In this document: piece after piece, positions 23,210 to 34,932 of the stretch
Position numbering within the stretch: position 1 is the stretch's first letter
Layout: every line of letters begins with the position of its first letter
Origin: Rotaria sp. Silwood1
Taxonomy: Eukaryota > Rotifera > Eurotatoria > Philodinida > Philodinidae
DNA: 64,000 nucleotides
NCBI GenBank assembly: GCA_905250075.1
Contig: CAJNOP010000849.1
Coordinates: forward strand, 1-64,000
Direction: 5' to 3'
The notes under the pieces: model-generated
What the model saw: the letters and a program-made list of their open reading frames with translations, nothing else
What the model was told of the DNA's origin: nothing
Databases searched by the model: none
Translations under genes and position numbers: made by a program

Positions 23210-24832
23210 TACTTCGGGTGTACTAAAAGTTCGGATCACGATGTTTAAAATTTTATAAAACAATAAATATTGAATGTTTTATTATGGAATATATAGTATA
23301 ACGTCTCATCTTTAATAATCTATAGAGCAGCTCTATCTTGGATTTAGTTCTAACATCTTGCTAGATAAAATCTATAGTACTTATGGCCAAGAAAAGATCC
23401 TGACAACATAAAACCAGAATACGAAAAGAAAGAAATGTTCGTAGTTCTATTTTATTAAATGCTCAAAATAATCACCATTATTTTCTATACAAAGTTCCAT
23501 CCTTTCTAACAGTTTATCGAAGGTCGTTTTAAACTCGTTTATTGAAATATTCTTCACTATGATGGAAACCTCCTGAGCCAGCGATTCTTCGTTTGTGTGA
23601 TCAGGCAAATTCCTCTTGATATAATCATTTAGCCAAAAGTCACACGGTGCAAGACCTGGTGAATGTGGTGGATGTGGGATTATTTCGATACCTTCTTCTG
23701 TTAAAGAATTAAGAACATCTCGATGAGTATGAGGACGACCATTATCATGAAGCAGTTTATATTTTGTACGTGATGATTTTATCTACTTTATGTATAAGAA
23801 CAGGACCAGTGAATTTAAATAATAAGCAAAACAATGTTCTAGGTTCAGATCTATTCCGACGAACAACGGTCCTTGGTGGTTCATTTTCACCAACCCAGGT
23901 AGAATTGCTTGACTTCCGACCAATCTATCTGTGATAAATCCATGTCTCATGACCAGTAATAATATTACATAACCGCCACGTTCCGTTTCTGAATTTCTCT
24001 AAATTTTGACGACAAATTCTAAATCGTTCTTGTTTTTGTTCGTCAGTGAGTTGATGAGCAACCCAACGTGATGTAACTTTTCTCATCTTTAGACAATCAT
24101 GAATAATTCGTTCTATTGTACCACGAGATAGACCAGTCTCAACCGTAATATCATCATAAGTTGAGTGTGGGTCATCTTCGATAACTTGTCGAACGCGCTC
24201 AATATTTTCATCTCTAAGTACCGAAATCGGACGACCAGATCGAGGATCATTACTGACATCTTCTCTTCCTTCACGAAAACGTTTCGTCCATTTTCTGACC
24301 ATTGGATATGATGAAGCATCAGGTCCCAATGCTTCTGTAAGTTCGTCGAAGATTGTTTTTGAATATATTCCCAAAATAGCTCGAATTCTGATATAGTATC
24401 GGTTAAATTCATCAGTCATGTTTAATAGATCGTTTTAAAGTTGAAATCAGATTCTATCACGATTTGAAGTCGGGTACGGTACAGATGAGCTGACAGTGAA
24501 CGACCTCTCATATATATATACTATCGAAATGTAATATTCTAGAACATGACGTCATAAAATATGATGAGAGAGAGTGACCAATGGAAAATATGGAAAGTTC
24601 CAGAATATACCTGAACATTGGACAAGGATTAGTTAAATATTAGCATAGTCGCTAAATTATAGGCTTAGTCTAGCAGGATGTTAGAACTAAATTCAAGATA
24701 GAGCTGCTCTATAGATTATTAAAGACGAGACGTTATACTATATATTCCATAATAACACATTCAATATTTACTGTTTTATAAAATTTTAAACATCGTGATT
24801 CGAACTTTTGGTACACCATAAGTACATAGATG
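23210..24832 (-). mobile_element. mariner-type transposon with ~155-bp terminal inverted repeats
   Basis: The left end (from about 23213, TACTTCGGGTGTACTAAAAG) and the right end (to about 24830) are reverse complements for roughly 155 bp, including AGAGCAGCTCTATCTTG and TTAGTTCTAACATC. The outermost TA may be the mariner target dinucleotide. The element encloses a decayed D,D34D transposase on the minus strand. Typical mariner repeats are about 30 bp, so these are unusually long. Confidence 0.88.
23447..24419 (-). pseudogene. mariner transposase, inactivated
   Basis: The first 164 residues (24419 to 23925) carry the paired helix-turn-helix region (YPMVRKWTKRFREGREDV, DPRSGRPIS, GLSRGTIERIIHDCLKM) and WVAHQLTDEQKQERFRICRQ. 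The first catalytic Asp of the family's TGDETW motif is His here (TGHETWIYHR), and a stop follows at once. After a frame change the second and third catalytic Asp motifs survive (LLHDNGRPHTH and LAPCDFWLNDYIKRN, about 34 residues apart), and the frame ends at a TAG at 23447-23449. The enzyme once cut and pasted the surrounding element; this copy is dead by three independent lesions. Confidence 0.92.
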
Positions 24833-25777
24833 TATCATCTATCTCTATATCTATCATTGATCAGATCATTTTTTGAAGCTTGTAAAAGAACTTATAACTC
24901 ACTAGCAAAACAAAATAGATTTCTGTAAAACCATTAATTCGATGAAAATACAGCATGTATCTTCGTTTTTATCGGCTCAATTAATTATGACTTTATAAGT
25001 TCATTAATCAAACACAACAGATACAGAAGAAAAGATAATTAAACAAATATTTAACCATACTGTAGCAATAAAAAGTATTTGTCGCCTAAGAACTATCTAT
25101 CTGCTAATCAATCACTCCTCATTTTATTCATTGGGTTTCTCCTAGACAGAGCATCTCAAGGATGAGAAAAAGTGATAATCATATATATATCGGTTCGTGC
25201 ATAGGGAAAAAGTATACAGTCAGAATATAGATGAATCTATACAGAACGTGATTAATCAATGAAATCCATAGAAGATGAAATTACAGATTTCTTCTCTTTA
25301 TTTTTCCCATCTTTTCTTTCTCTTTTTCCATCTTTCTTTTTTTTTTATTCCATCGTCGCTATACTTGCACAGCGGTAAGCAATTTTCTTTTATTTCTTCT
25401 CATATTCAATTTAAGTAATGATATTAACAAAAAGCATGTATCTTATCACTGTTTGAGAAATAGAAGAAAAATTTGTTATCATCTCTCCAAATATTTTGGT
25501 ATTTTTTTTGTATATATGTTAGGTGAATTTAGAATCTAGTTGAGACTCGAATAATATTTTGTATTTTTGTAATAAAAAATATTGTTAATATATCAATTAA
25601 GTAAAGTTGTTTATTGATAATATGACTTAAATGTATTTTGTAGCTTATTTGGCAAAACAGATATGTTGCCTTAGTTATTCGATTTATAAAAGAAAATAAG
25701 CCTGTTACATGTATTTCAATTAATTGAATATACTTAGGCCATACCAAAAGTCTTTAAGGAACTATGTCAATTTCTTA
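24833..25777. other. no gene recognised
   Basis: AT-rich sequence with polypyrimidine runs around 25290-25360. No supportable gene. Confidence 0.4.
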
Positions 25778-26228
25778 TAGAATGTTCAAAGAACTTTTCT
25801 TTTTATATAGACTGATAGTAAAAACAAAGCTCTACATTTCTGCACTATTTGATCATTATTCATCTGTTATCATAACAATAAAATTTCCATTAGACTTGCT
25901 TAGCTATGATAGATAACGATAACATTAGTCCGTATTTGATTTCAATGTGGGTGTGAATGTGGATGTGGTTGAGTGTAAGTATGGGTGTGGCTATGTGTTA
26001 AGATCACATGCCAAGTCTACACTTATACCTGCATCCAAACCCACCGACACTGACATCCACATTGAAGACAATATCGACTAATGTTATTTTTACATATTAT
26101 AGATAAACAAGTCTAATGGAAATTTTATTATTATGATACCAGGTGAATAATGATCAAATAGTACAGAAATGTAGAGCTTGGTTTTTACTATTAGTCTAGA
26201 TAAAAAGAAAAGTTCTTTGAATATTCTA
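25778..26228. repeat. 450-bp palindrome with a telomere-like core
   Basis: Arms of about 165 bp (25778-25943 and 26063-26228) are reverse complements at about 85 percent by eye, sharing AAAGAACTTTTCTTTTTAT, AGCTCTACATTTCTG, ACTATTTGATCATTATTCA and AAATTTCCATTAGACTTG. Both arms run without a break into the central telomere-like hairpin at 25944-26062, where GTGGGTGTGAATGTGGATGT faces CATCCAAACCCACCGACACT. The whole is one continuous inverted duplication. Confidence 0.88.
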
Positions 26229-27714
26229 CAAGCAAGTGATGTCGCTCCGTAAAGACTTCTGGTATGAACTAAGTATATTTTGAGAATATTTTTCATCGTG
26301 AGGGCATGGTACATTGAATGATTGATGAAATTTTAATTTTTTTTTTTGAGACATAGAATGATTGACGAACTTTCAAGTTAGTACATAATTTGTCATTTTA
26401 GTGTATTACATACACAACGAGTAATGCAAAAGTTCCTGTACAGATGTCTCTCGTTTTTTCATATGCTACTACATCTTTTTAACAACTTAGCAGTAGTTTG
26501 TCAGAATTGCCGTCAAAAAAAGCATTCTAATTGTATAGTCAAAAACTATTCCATAACATCTTGGCTTGAAGTAATGAGCACATCTTTCAACAACACAAAA
26601 ATGTAGGCTGTAAAGGAAAAACAGATCAATATTTTTTGATTTTCTCCCGTTCGTTTCATAGTTTAGTATTGGTAGTTTTTCATTAGATTTCTAGTTTAAT
26701 TCCCTATGAGCATGACAGAAAATATTATGACGTTGTTTTAGATAATATTTGGAAAAATTAGCTGCGAAGCTCAACATATTTATCTTTGGAGTGTTCCGGG
26801 TCGCTTGTAGGTACCATTTGGTTTGTTTTAATAAAATGGCGCTGCTCAAATCTCGAAAACGTTTTGTCGGCGTCATTCCTATCGTTACGCTCAATTTTCA
26901 CAATATTTCGTTGACCGTTGTTTTTTAAATTTTCCTAATATGTTATTTAAAATAATTTTGTAATATTCTTGCCCAGTTCGCTCAGAGTTAAACGCGAACT
27001 CTAATGACGAAAAAAAGATCAACCAAATATGCTAAAACTAGTCCAAGCTGTTTTTAAGAATATATTTTAATGTTGTTGAGAGATCTGCTAGTTACTCTAA
27101 GTCCAGACATGATAGAATAATTTTTGCGCACATACCTAAAAAGCTCTATCGACACCAACTCTGACTAGTCACTTTTGATTGTTCCAAAACTTGTTTTAGT
27201 ACAGAACAAAGGAGAAACATTTGTACAAAAACTTTTGTGTCACCACTTATTAAGTTTTAGATACCCGGATACTGAGAAAATTCCCAACAAGGTACCTATA
27301 TAGTAACCTGCTATCAATATGCTACAGAATCTTAGTCGAGTGGTCTGCTGAAAATTGTCTCAGTAGTTGGGTGCTTCTTCTAGCACTTATATGATTCTAG
27401 AGCTTCGGTGATGACAAATGTTTTAACATTTTAATGAGTTAAACACGTAGAAACATCTTAATGGTGAACCATTCGATTACTCATAAAACTGTTAATTGAG
27501 TATCTGTATGGATTTTTAGTAACAAATCCATATAAAGCGAGTAATACGCAACAGCGACTTAATTTTTTTTCTTCCTTGTAAAGAACCGAGAAAAAAGGTA
27601 GATGTTAATAAGAGACTCGAAAGTAACACTGTGTTAGTGTATGGAATTCCAGTCTTTTCGAAAGTCACTTCCACTTTCTCTTTCTTTCGATAATATACAT
27701 GTTGTAAAGCATTG
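26229..27714. other. no gene recognised
   Basis: AT-rich sequence upstream of the gene at 27715. Short open frames on either strand have no recognised family. A 5' exon or promoter for that gene could be here, but none is demonstrable. Confidence 0.35.
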
Positions 27715-28597
27715 ATGTTTTTTAGATATTTTAGGAACAATATGCATAAGAAAGATAAACAGCGTACAACAGACGTTGCGTCCACAGTTTATAATGGAAA
27801 TCCTACTTCAATATTAGAAGGAAGAGACAGAGCATCTTCGATTACACCATCAAACTCTGGAGGAGCAAATAAAGATACGACTTCTGCGTCTTCACAATCC
27901 GTAACCCCGATGAGGCCAACACGAGCGGCACCACCACCACCACGATCATCGGACCCGTCGGATCCACTTGCTTTCTTTAATACTTCCGTAAATACCAGTA
28001 CAATCGTAAATTCGCCATCAACGCGGCATCCGAAACCGGCTCTTTCTTCCTCGACACTGCATCCATCTTCACTACAATCGGCCTATCAACAAGGGGTACA
28101 ATCAGCCACTTCAGTAGGAGATCAGATTGAAGCTGATAAGATGGAAGTGACACATATTATTGCGAACTACGCCGTGGAACCACTGGAAATGTTGCATCTT
28201 GGTGAGTAAAGTGTTGGTTCAAATGTATCGAATCAAAGGTTAAGAAGCCAAAATCATGATTTTTACCCGACTAGTGCGTTTTTTTAAGCGAGGCTCTCTA
28301 ATAAAACCGCATAATTATCTATAGATTCAGCATATATTGGAAGTTGGACTTTCGATATTTTTATTCGGAAAAAAGGCCTATATATAGAAGATCTTACAGC
28401 CAAAAACTTAGCTGTTTATAATGGCAAAGAAAAGAATTATGAAGCTGTATTGGTAATGTTTATGTTATATAGTTGACAATAATACTTTTCGATGTGATTC
28501 ATAGATTTTTGTCTATTATTGACAGGGTACGCAACCATTTTATACCGTTCAGTATAGAATTTTGAGCTCTACGAAAAGGAATTATGATGGCATCTAA
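27715..28597 (+). CDS. unrecognised protein, 3 exons, Ser/Pro/Thr-rich N-terminus
   Basis: Exons 27715-28201, 28325-28452 and 28526-28597 join in phase through GT-AG sites (donors GGTGAGT and GGTAATG), giving 228 residues. The start is either the ATG at 27715 or the one at 27742 (MHKKDKQR). Residues 30-135 are low-complexity Ser/Thr/Pro with a polyproline run (AAPPPPRSSDPSDPL), probably disordered. The C-terminal ~90 residues look folded (VTHIIANYAVEPLEMLHLDS, then YIGSWTFDIFIRKKGLYIED and TQPFYTVQYRIL). I do not recognise a family. Three consistent exons argue for a real gene; further 5' exons are possible because a good acceptor (TTTTTTAG) precedes the second ATG. Confidence 0.6.
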
Positions 28598-31071
28598 CAT
28601 ACTTTGGTACCTAGTCTACAAAAATGTTTTAAAATAGTCTATTTGCTCTTTCTATAATGGTTTAGCGTTAAAATACTGATAATTGAACTATGGTCAACTA
28701 GCAACATTTCGAATCAAAGTGTATCAGCCAAGAATCTTGCAGAATTCTAAACGACTTTTTGTGGAACATGAATTGAAAGGAGTATTGAAGTTTAAGGGTA
28801 GAAACTTTGTCCTCTCCTCCTTCCACAGACTATGACAGACACAACGTCAAAGTTGAGATGTATTGTGTATATTTAGATATTACTAACAGAAAAATTCATG
28901 GATTTATAGACAAAGTAAAAATATAACCGGCTGATGTTGATTTAATTGTGGCTTGTGAACTAAAGAGATTATCAAGTATCTACAGCATTGGTTTAAACTC
29001 ATTTGTTAAAGATTTTTTCTATTAATAACAGCAGTTATTTCGTGTTTTCATTTGAATTCTACAGGAATTGCTCTTATAGTTTTTTGTAAAATGCTCCAAT
29101 CTCATCAGCATAACGCTTTAGAACGATGAAAATTTGGAATGAGTATAAAACAATCTACGATATAAGATGAGCTATTACTTGGAATAATTCGAGGTTTGGA
29201 TGGCGCAATGTTTATCGTTGATTTAGCATAAGAACTACTATATAACTGTCTGTAAAGCCGAGTGACGACCTTTGCACTATTTAATCTATTAAAAAATTCT
29301 GTCTGATTTAGTTTCAATACTGAGCATGAATCTGATGTTATAATTTTATTTTGAACTAAAACAAGTTTACGTACAGTTGATTTATCAGTCACAAATAGGG
29401 CAAAGGATCTGTGGTGGATCAAGTTATGTTGAAAAATGTTTAGATGCTAGCAAGAAATTCAAGCTGAAACGTTGACCAAAGGTACAATGAAGCTTGAGCT
29501 ATTTTTAGCTGTTATGAGGGTTGTGCAAGTTTATTTTCTGCTATACTTTATTCTGAAATATTGTGAGTTGGTCATAGTCTAATTACTAGTATTTTAACAC
29601 TAACTCACTATACAAATGATGCTTAGGGTCATCACATATCTAGGCTCGTACAGAGCAAAACTCTCTCTCGAATTGTATAAGATTATTGGATGTTCGGTCA
29701 ATAATAGCCAGGAATCTATGATTCATACCAAAAAGTATTAATGTCTACTATATAACATACAGATTGCTAATACACCCTTCGTAACTTTTTCTTGCCAACA
29801 TAAAGGGTTAAATTTTTTTGGCTTCAGATTTTCTATAAATACGCTTTGTTTTCGAATAACAATAGTATCAAGAGTCCAAATTTCAAATCATGCACCTATC
29901 GAAGACATTATCAGATTTGGAACCAGTTGAATATTTTCAACCGGACGGTCTCGGCCGATTCAAATTCTTCATTTAACCAATAGAAAACCATCCGGCTCAA
30001 TTATCGAATTGAACCGACGAACAAAAACGATCCATTTAATGTATAATTTAGCCAATTATTTCTTTCGAAGAGAAGTTTATTATTATAGCTCTACAGATAT
30101 ACACAATGTCTATCATACACGTCAGGTATTTCGAATAGTAACGATTTCTATTTCACTATGTTGCGTTTCATATATGATAATACTATGAATAAATGAGGAG
30201 CCTGCTCAAAACATTGTATTTAGTAACTCACAACAGCTGGTATTGAACAACATCTATATTTTATTCTACCTGACTTTCTTCAATACGAATATGATTTCTT
30301 TAGAAGATCTGATAAGTGTGATGTTTTATTTTTTGAAATTATTATTTAACACAACTAAAAGGCTCCATTCTCATGAGATTACTACTGCCGATATGAAGAC
30401 AATTAGCTACCGAGCTAAATTTTAATATCAGACTTCATATTTTAGGTCTCTGAGCACTTGGATATTTTCACAGTTGCATGATAGTAGCAGTTAGCATAAC
30501 TTTGACAATAGTATGGAATCTTTTGTGCTATTTTCATAATGAAAGTATGAACTGGAATTCACTAGCCATTGGAAATTTCTGACAGTCGATTGAAAGCAGT
30601 CTAGAAAAGTGAGTTTGAACTTTCGAGATAGAAAATCTTTAGTTTAGAGCAAATTTAATTTCTAACGATTGACTAACTTTTCGTGACTATTATAAATATA
30701 TTGACCATGACAATAAAAAAGTCCGAGCTCAAACTATAGAGCTAGGATTTTGATGCTGACTAGAAATTTTTCAGCTCAAGACTTTCGAGCTCATATTTCT
30801 GTACTGTTCAAACCATGAAAGTCGATAGAAAATAAACAAAATAGATCATCTTCAGGGCCATAAAAATTGATAAATAAAATCGGCAAAAAATCGGTGAAAA
30901 CGGGTCGATTTGAACAGTTCGATCGGACAGGGTCGATCATCCGCAAATCGACCGCTCCATTCCATATTTCGACACAATCACAAATTTTCTTCTAATCGCT
31001 TTCTAACATACGCTTTTTCCGAATATGAGAGAAAAGAGCGGTTTTATATTCATTTCGTTTCTCTAACTTTA
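28598..31071. other. no gene recognised
   Basis: A 2.5-kb AT-rich interval between the unknown gene and the dynamin-like gene. It may contain an unseen first exon of the latter. Around 29930-30010 and 30890-30960 there are GATCGGTCC/CGGTCGATT-like motifs that could be degraded repeats, but they do not pair convincingly. Confidence 0.35.
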
Positions 31072-33774
31072 GTCGACCGTTGGCTTCAACAACTCCTCAG
31101 TGAGTTTCTTCACCAACGTGATCATTTTAAACATAAATTAGGTGAAAAATGGCAAAATCACGAACTGACAAATATTAAATATGATAATAACAATCGAATA
31201 CGTAAAATCTATGCTGCATACAAGGAACTGGAAAATGCACGTGATACCGTACTCTCAACTGAATCATTTCAGGAATTGAATAATTATTTACAGAAAGTTG
31301 ATGATAATGCAACAGATGAAATGAAAGAAAAATTCAACTTATTAGTTGAAGATCATCTTAAAATTTTACAATCAGTAGAGTTTGTTGATAAACAAACCAA
31401 ATCTGGTAGAAGTGATAATAACATAAATGACACAAAGAAGAAATTATTGAAATTGAAAGAACTGAATAACAAGCAATCACATACTATATGTATTATCGGC
31501 TTAGAAAAAACTGGCAAATCAACATTTATTAATGCACTTCTTGGCTACGAATTTTTGCCGACGGCGAGTGAACGATGTACACAGATACGTACCGTGCTCA
31601 AACCACCCCTTGAAAATGGTGATCCACAGCTGTTTGCCACTGTCAAATTTTACGATGAGCAGGAGTTTCATCTATTCTTTCATAAAATGACAAAGAAAAC
31701 AGATGAAAATCCACAACAGTTACAACAACGTAAAGATCAGATGATTCAAGCACGAGAAATGTTGAAAGCTAAATTTCCAGAAGAACATTTTCGTATTAAT
31801 GACTTAAGTGATACGAATAAAGAGCGTATGGCTATTCTTAAACACTTACATGTTTATATAACCGGTGAATTGTATGTTAATATTATTAAGGAAATTGCAA
31901 TTTATACGGATAAGCTACCAGGTACATAGTAAAGAAGAAGATCGAGCTCTTTTGGATATCCTCAGAAAGCACTGAGACTCATCAAGTCAGTCGATTTTAA
32001 CCGTGATTTTTATATTAGGTCGTTTCGGTTCTCAAATTTGTATAATTCGAATTTCATGCAACTTCAGTTCTAAATGGTTAAAAACGACTAAAACACTTGT
32101 TTTGAGGGCAAAGCATTTTTACAGGAGTTCCCATGGGTAGAAACGATTCGACTTTTCTTACATTATGCTCACCTGCCGTCGGTTAAAAATAGCTATTAAC
32201 CATACAAACTCCTTTTCAAACAGTGTAAAACTCCGCTTTGGAAAATTTTGAACCATGTAGTGACGTGGTCGATAGTTTGAAGTCAATAGAATTCCAATTA
32301 AAACCAGAAAACATTCTAAAGTCGCACGTTTTGACAATTATAGCTGTTAATCTCAAAAACCACTGCATGCTTACCTTTGCCATGCTTGATAATCTATTCC
32401 ATTTTAACAATCTTTAAGTACTAGACAGTAGATCAGTCTTGTTTGTGCTAACTTGGGCTTCTCCTTTTGTATTTGATAGGTAAGAACTACGAACTTCTAG
32501 ATGTTCCTGGTTTTGACTCCCCCATTAAAGAACATCGTGATGCCGGTTTACAAGCAATAAAAACAGCTGACGCATTCCTTTTTCTTACCAACGGTCAACA
32601 ACCAAGTCTAACTGAACCACAGATCTGTCTTCTCCATGAAATTCAACAAAATCATTTTGAAGCAATGCAACGTGCGTTTGGTATCATCACCAAACTTGAC
32701 CTCTGTCAAACTCCAACAATCTATCAAGAACATTATGAAAAAGCTTCTACTGAACTCATTGATAAACATTTTAAACCAGAACATATTTATGCTGCTTGTC
32801 CACGGATGCAAATTCTGAATGAAAACTCCGAAGAATTTCGTGTTATTAATCAAAAACTACATCATTTTGGTGGTGATTTAGAACAGGGATTCAAACGAAG
32901 TAAAAATGGTCTCAATAAATTTATTGAATTTGAATTACCAAAAACACATTTGAAACAGCTGGTTGATTTGGGACGGTTGCGATTAGTTCGACATGTATTG
33001 GAACGACTTGATAGAATCAAACAAAATCAGTTGTGGCCACAAAATCTGGCTATAACGTCAATAGATGAGTATATTAAACAACACAACACAGAGAATTGGG
33101 ACAAAATTTTCTATGAAAATATCTTTCAACCTGCCTTCGCCAAAGCAAATCACTGGCATACAACTACCGTCACCAAAGAACGTACAAAATTTGTCGATAG
33201 TGTTAGACAAAAATTTCATGACTCTTTTCTCGATCTCACCGAAGGATTTCGTAAACGTACATATCCAATTGAACAACTGATGTTTGAAGCACATTGCTAT
33301 TCAAAACTTCAGTTAAATTCACATCCAACTGACAATGAGCTGCGCGAAAGACTATGTATTGAATTGGAAGAAATTGTTGGTCAAACATCAAATATTCTTG
33401 CAGAATATTTCTATCATCAATATATCTGTGAATTGGAAAATATTCTCAATGATATTTGCCCACAATTGAAAGATTTATATCGTACAAAGTTAACACTGGA
33501 CAAGTGTACACATGAAACGCATGCATTAGTTCTAAGAGTTTGTCGTCCCGTGATTATGGCAACTCTCAGATATTCACATTTAGATTTGCTCGTTAGACAA
33601 GATGCAATTAATGAATTGATCTATATTGCGCCAACTGTCGCATTCAATATAGCGAATATTCCAGATAAAAATGGTGAAGGTGGAATACTTGGTATGGAAA
33701 TATCCAAGTCAGCGGAGTTGTTGGCTAGTAGAAGTGAGATGATAACGTCGCTTATTAAAACACTTTTCAAATAG
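31072..33774 (+). CDS. dynamin-like large GTPase, N-terminus unresolved
   Basis: Two exons are clear: an open frame to 31921 and 32480-33774, joined in phase over a 558-nt intron (the joined Gly gives LPGKNYELLDVPGFDSP). The G-domain motifs of the dynamin superfamily are in order: G1 GLEKTGKSTFINALLG (about 31498), G2 Thr in TASERCTQIRT, G3 DVPGFDSP and G4 TKLDLC (about 32690). The ~330 residues after the G domain are helical, as expected for the stalk. Such proteins use GTP-driven assembly to remodel membranes. A helical segment (WLQQLLSEFLHQRDHFKHKL) precedes the G domain. The first in-frame ATG is at 31321, but the conserved-looking sequence begins earlier, right after a strong acceptor (TCTAACTTTAG) at 31071, so an upstream exon probably exists. 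No transmembrane segment is evident. It is not a classical dynamin (no PH or proline-rich region seen). Confidence 0.83.
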
Positions 33775-33889
33775 TTGACAATGTTTATATTATTGAATGA
33801 AGAAACTATACTCACAATTTTTCGTCTATTCTCACCTTATCTTGAGTGTCGGTGTGGGTGTTGGCGAAGACGAGATCTGCGACCACATA

Positions 33890-34905
33890 CAGTCGAGTCC
33901 ACTTATAAGAGCTCCGGATAAAGGAGCGGTCCGCTTTTAAGAGCCGTTTTCCAATTCTCCGTTTTTTTCTCCTGTGTTTTACGTGCTGGCAAAGTCCGTT
34001 TATGAGAGCGTCGGATAAAGGAGCGGTTCGCTTATAAGAGCTTTGTTTTGGCGCTTTTTTGCGATTTGAGTCCGCATAAAAGAGCCATATTGTATGTTCT
34101 TGTTCTTTTCTTTTTCTATTCATCTGTTGCACGTATGCTCTTTTTCCTCTTACTCACTTGTCCTAACTGACGTCTTTGTTGAGTAAGAAGAACCATTGTC
34201 TTTTTCTGTCTATTATTCATTTTCTAAACAGACGGACGAAGCTTCTCCGCTTTTTCTCTAGTCCGTCTATTGTCTCTCTCCTATGTATATATACTTGCTG
34301 TTTCTTCAATAAAGGGATCAGATATTCATCCATCCAAAAGGTGATATATATTTAACTTCGTTGAAGCTTTATTTTTGAGAGAATGGCATCTACCAGCGGT
34401 AAACGTTGCACATTATCGATTGAGCAAAAATTGGAAATCTTGGAAGCACTGAAATCGAAAAAGCCAGACGATATGGCTAAAGACTTCAACATCGGATGAC
34501 GAAATTTGCGATTCAGTGAAACTAAATCGACAAGGAATGGCCGATTTAGAAGAAGAAGACGAAGAAGAAGCCGGAATTTCTTATGAATCGATACCAGGTG
34601 TCTCTCATAAAGATGCACCGATGCATCTTTCGATGGTTCGCAAGTATTTGGAAGAGAATTTTACAGAGTATAATTCATATTATGATATCGAAGACATGAT
34701 CGAAAAGAACGCTTTAATTAATCGTACTCAAAGTAAAATCACGGATTTCTTTAAGTAAATTTATGTATGTCTATGTACTACTTAATAAATGTTGACAAGA
34801 AACAATTTTTGCACTGTTTTACATATAGTTCGGATAAAGGAGCGGTCCGAATATAAGAGCCTCTTTTAGAAACCTCGACTGCGCTCTTATAAGCGGACAC
34901 GACTG
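33890..34905 (+). mobile_element. pogo/Tigger element, internally deleted, with TA duplication
   Basis: The ends CAGTCGAGTCCACTTATAAG (left) and its complement CTTATAAGCGGACACGACTG (right) match at 20 of 22 positions over the full repeat and are each flanked by TA (33888-33889 and 34906-34907). CAGT ends and TA targets are typical of pogo-type elements. Subterminal copies of CGGATAAAGGAGCGGTCCG occur near 33916, 34012 and 34835. The inside keeps only the two ends of the transposase, so it is a non-autonomous 1016-bp derivative. Confidence 0.93.
34383..34758 (+). pseudogene. pogo transposase remnant: N-terminal helix-turn-helix and C-terminal tail
   Basis: From ATG at 34383 the frame reads a CENP-B/psq-type DNA-binding start (KRCTLSIEQKLEILEALKS) and stops at 34497-34499. 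The following open frame (to 34758) contains an acidic run (EEEDEEEAG), a helical segment (MHLSMVRKYLEENFTEYNS) and the family's end, TQSKITDFFK. The whole DDE catalytic core between them is missing, with the junction near 34493. It cannot make transposase. Confidence 0.88.
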
Positions 34906-34932
34906 TATCTACACACTCCTACACCCACACCC

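Larger units (their letters stand above)
33846..34932. repeat. telomere-like hairpin split by the pogo element
   Basis: The left half, 33846-33887 (GTGTCGGTGTGGGTGTTGG, then loop GCGAAGACGAGAT), and the right half, 34908-34932 (TCTACACACTCCTACACCCA then CACCC), become one hairpin when the 1016-bp pogo element between them is ignored. The hairpin therefore predates that insertion. Confidence 0.8.
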
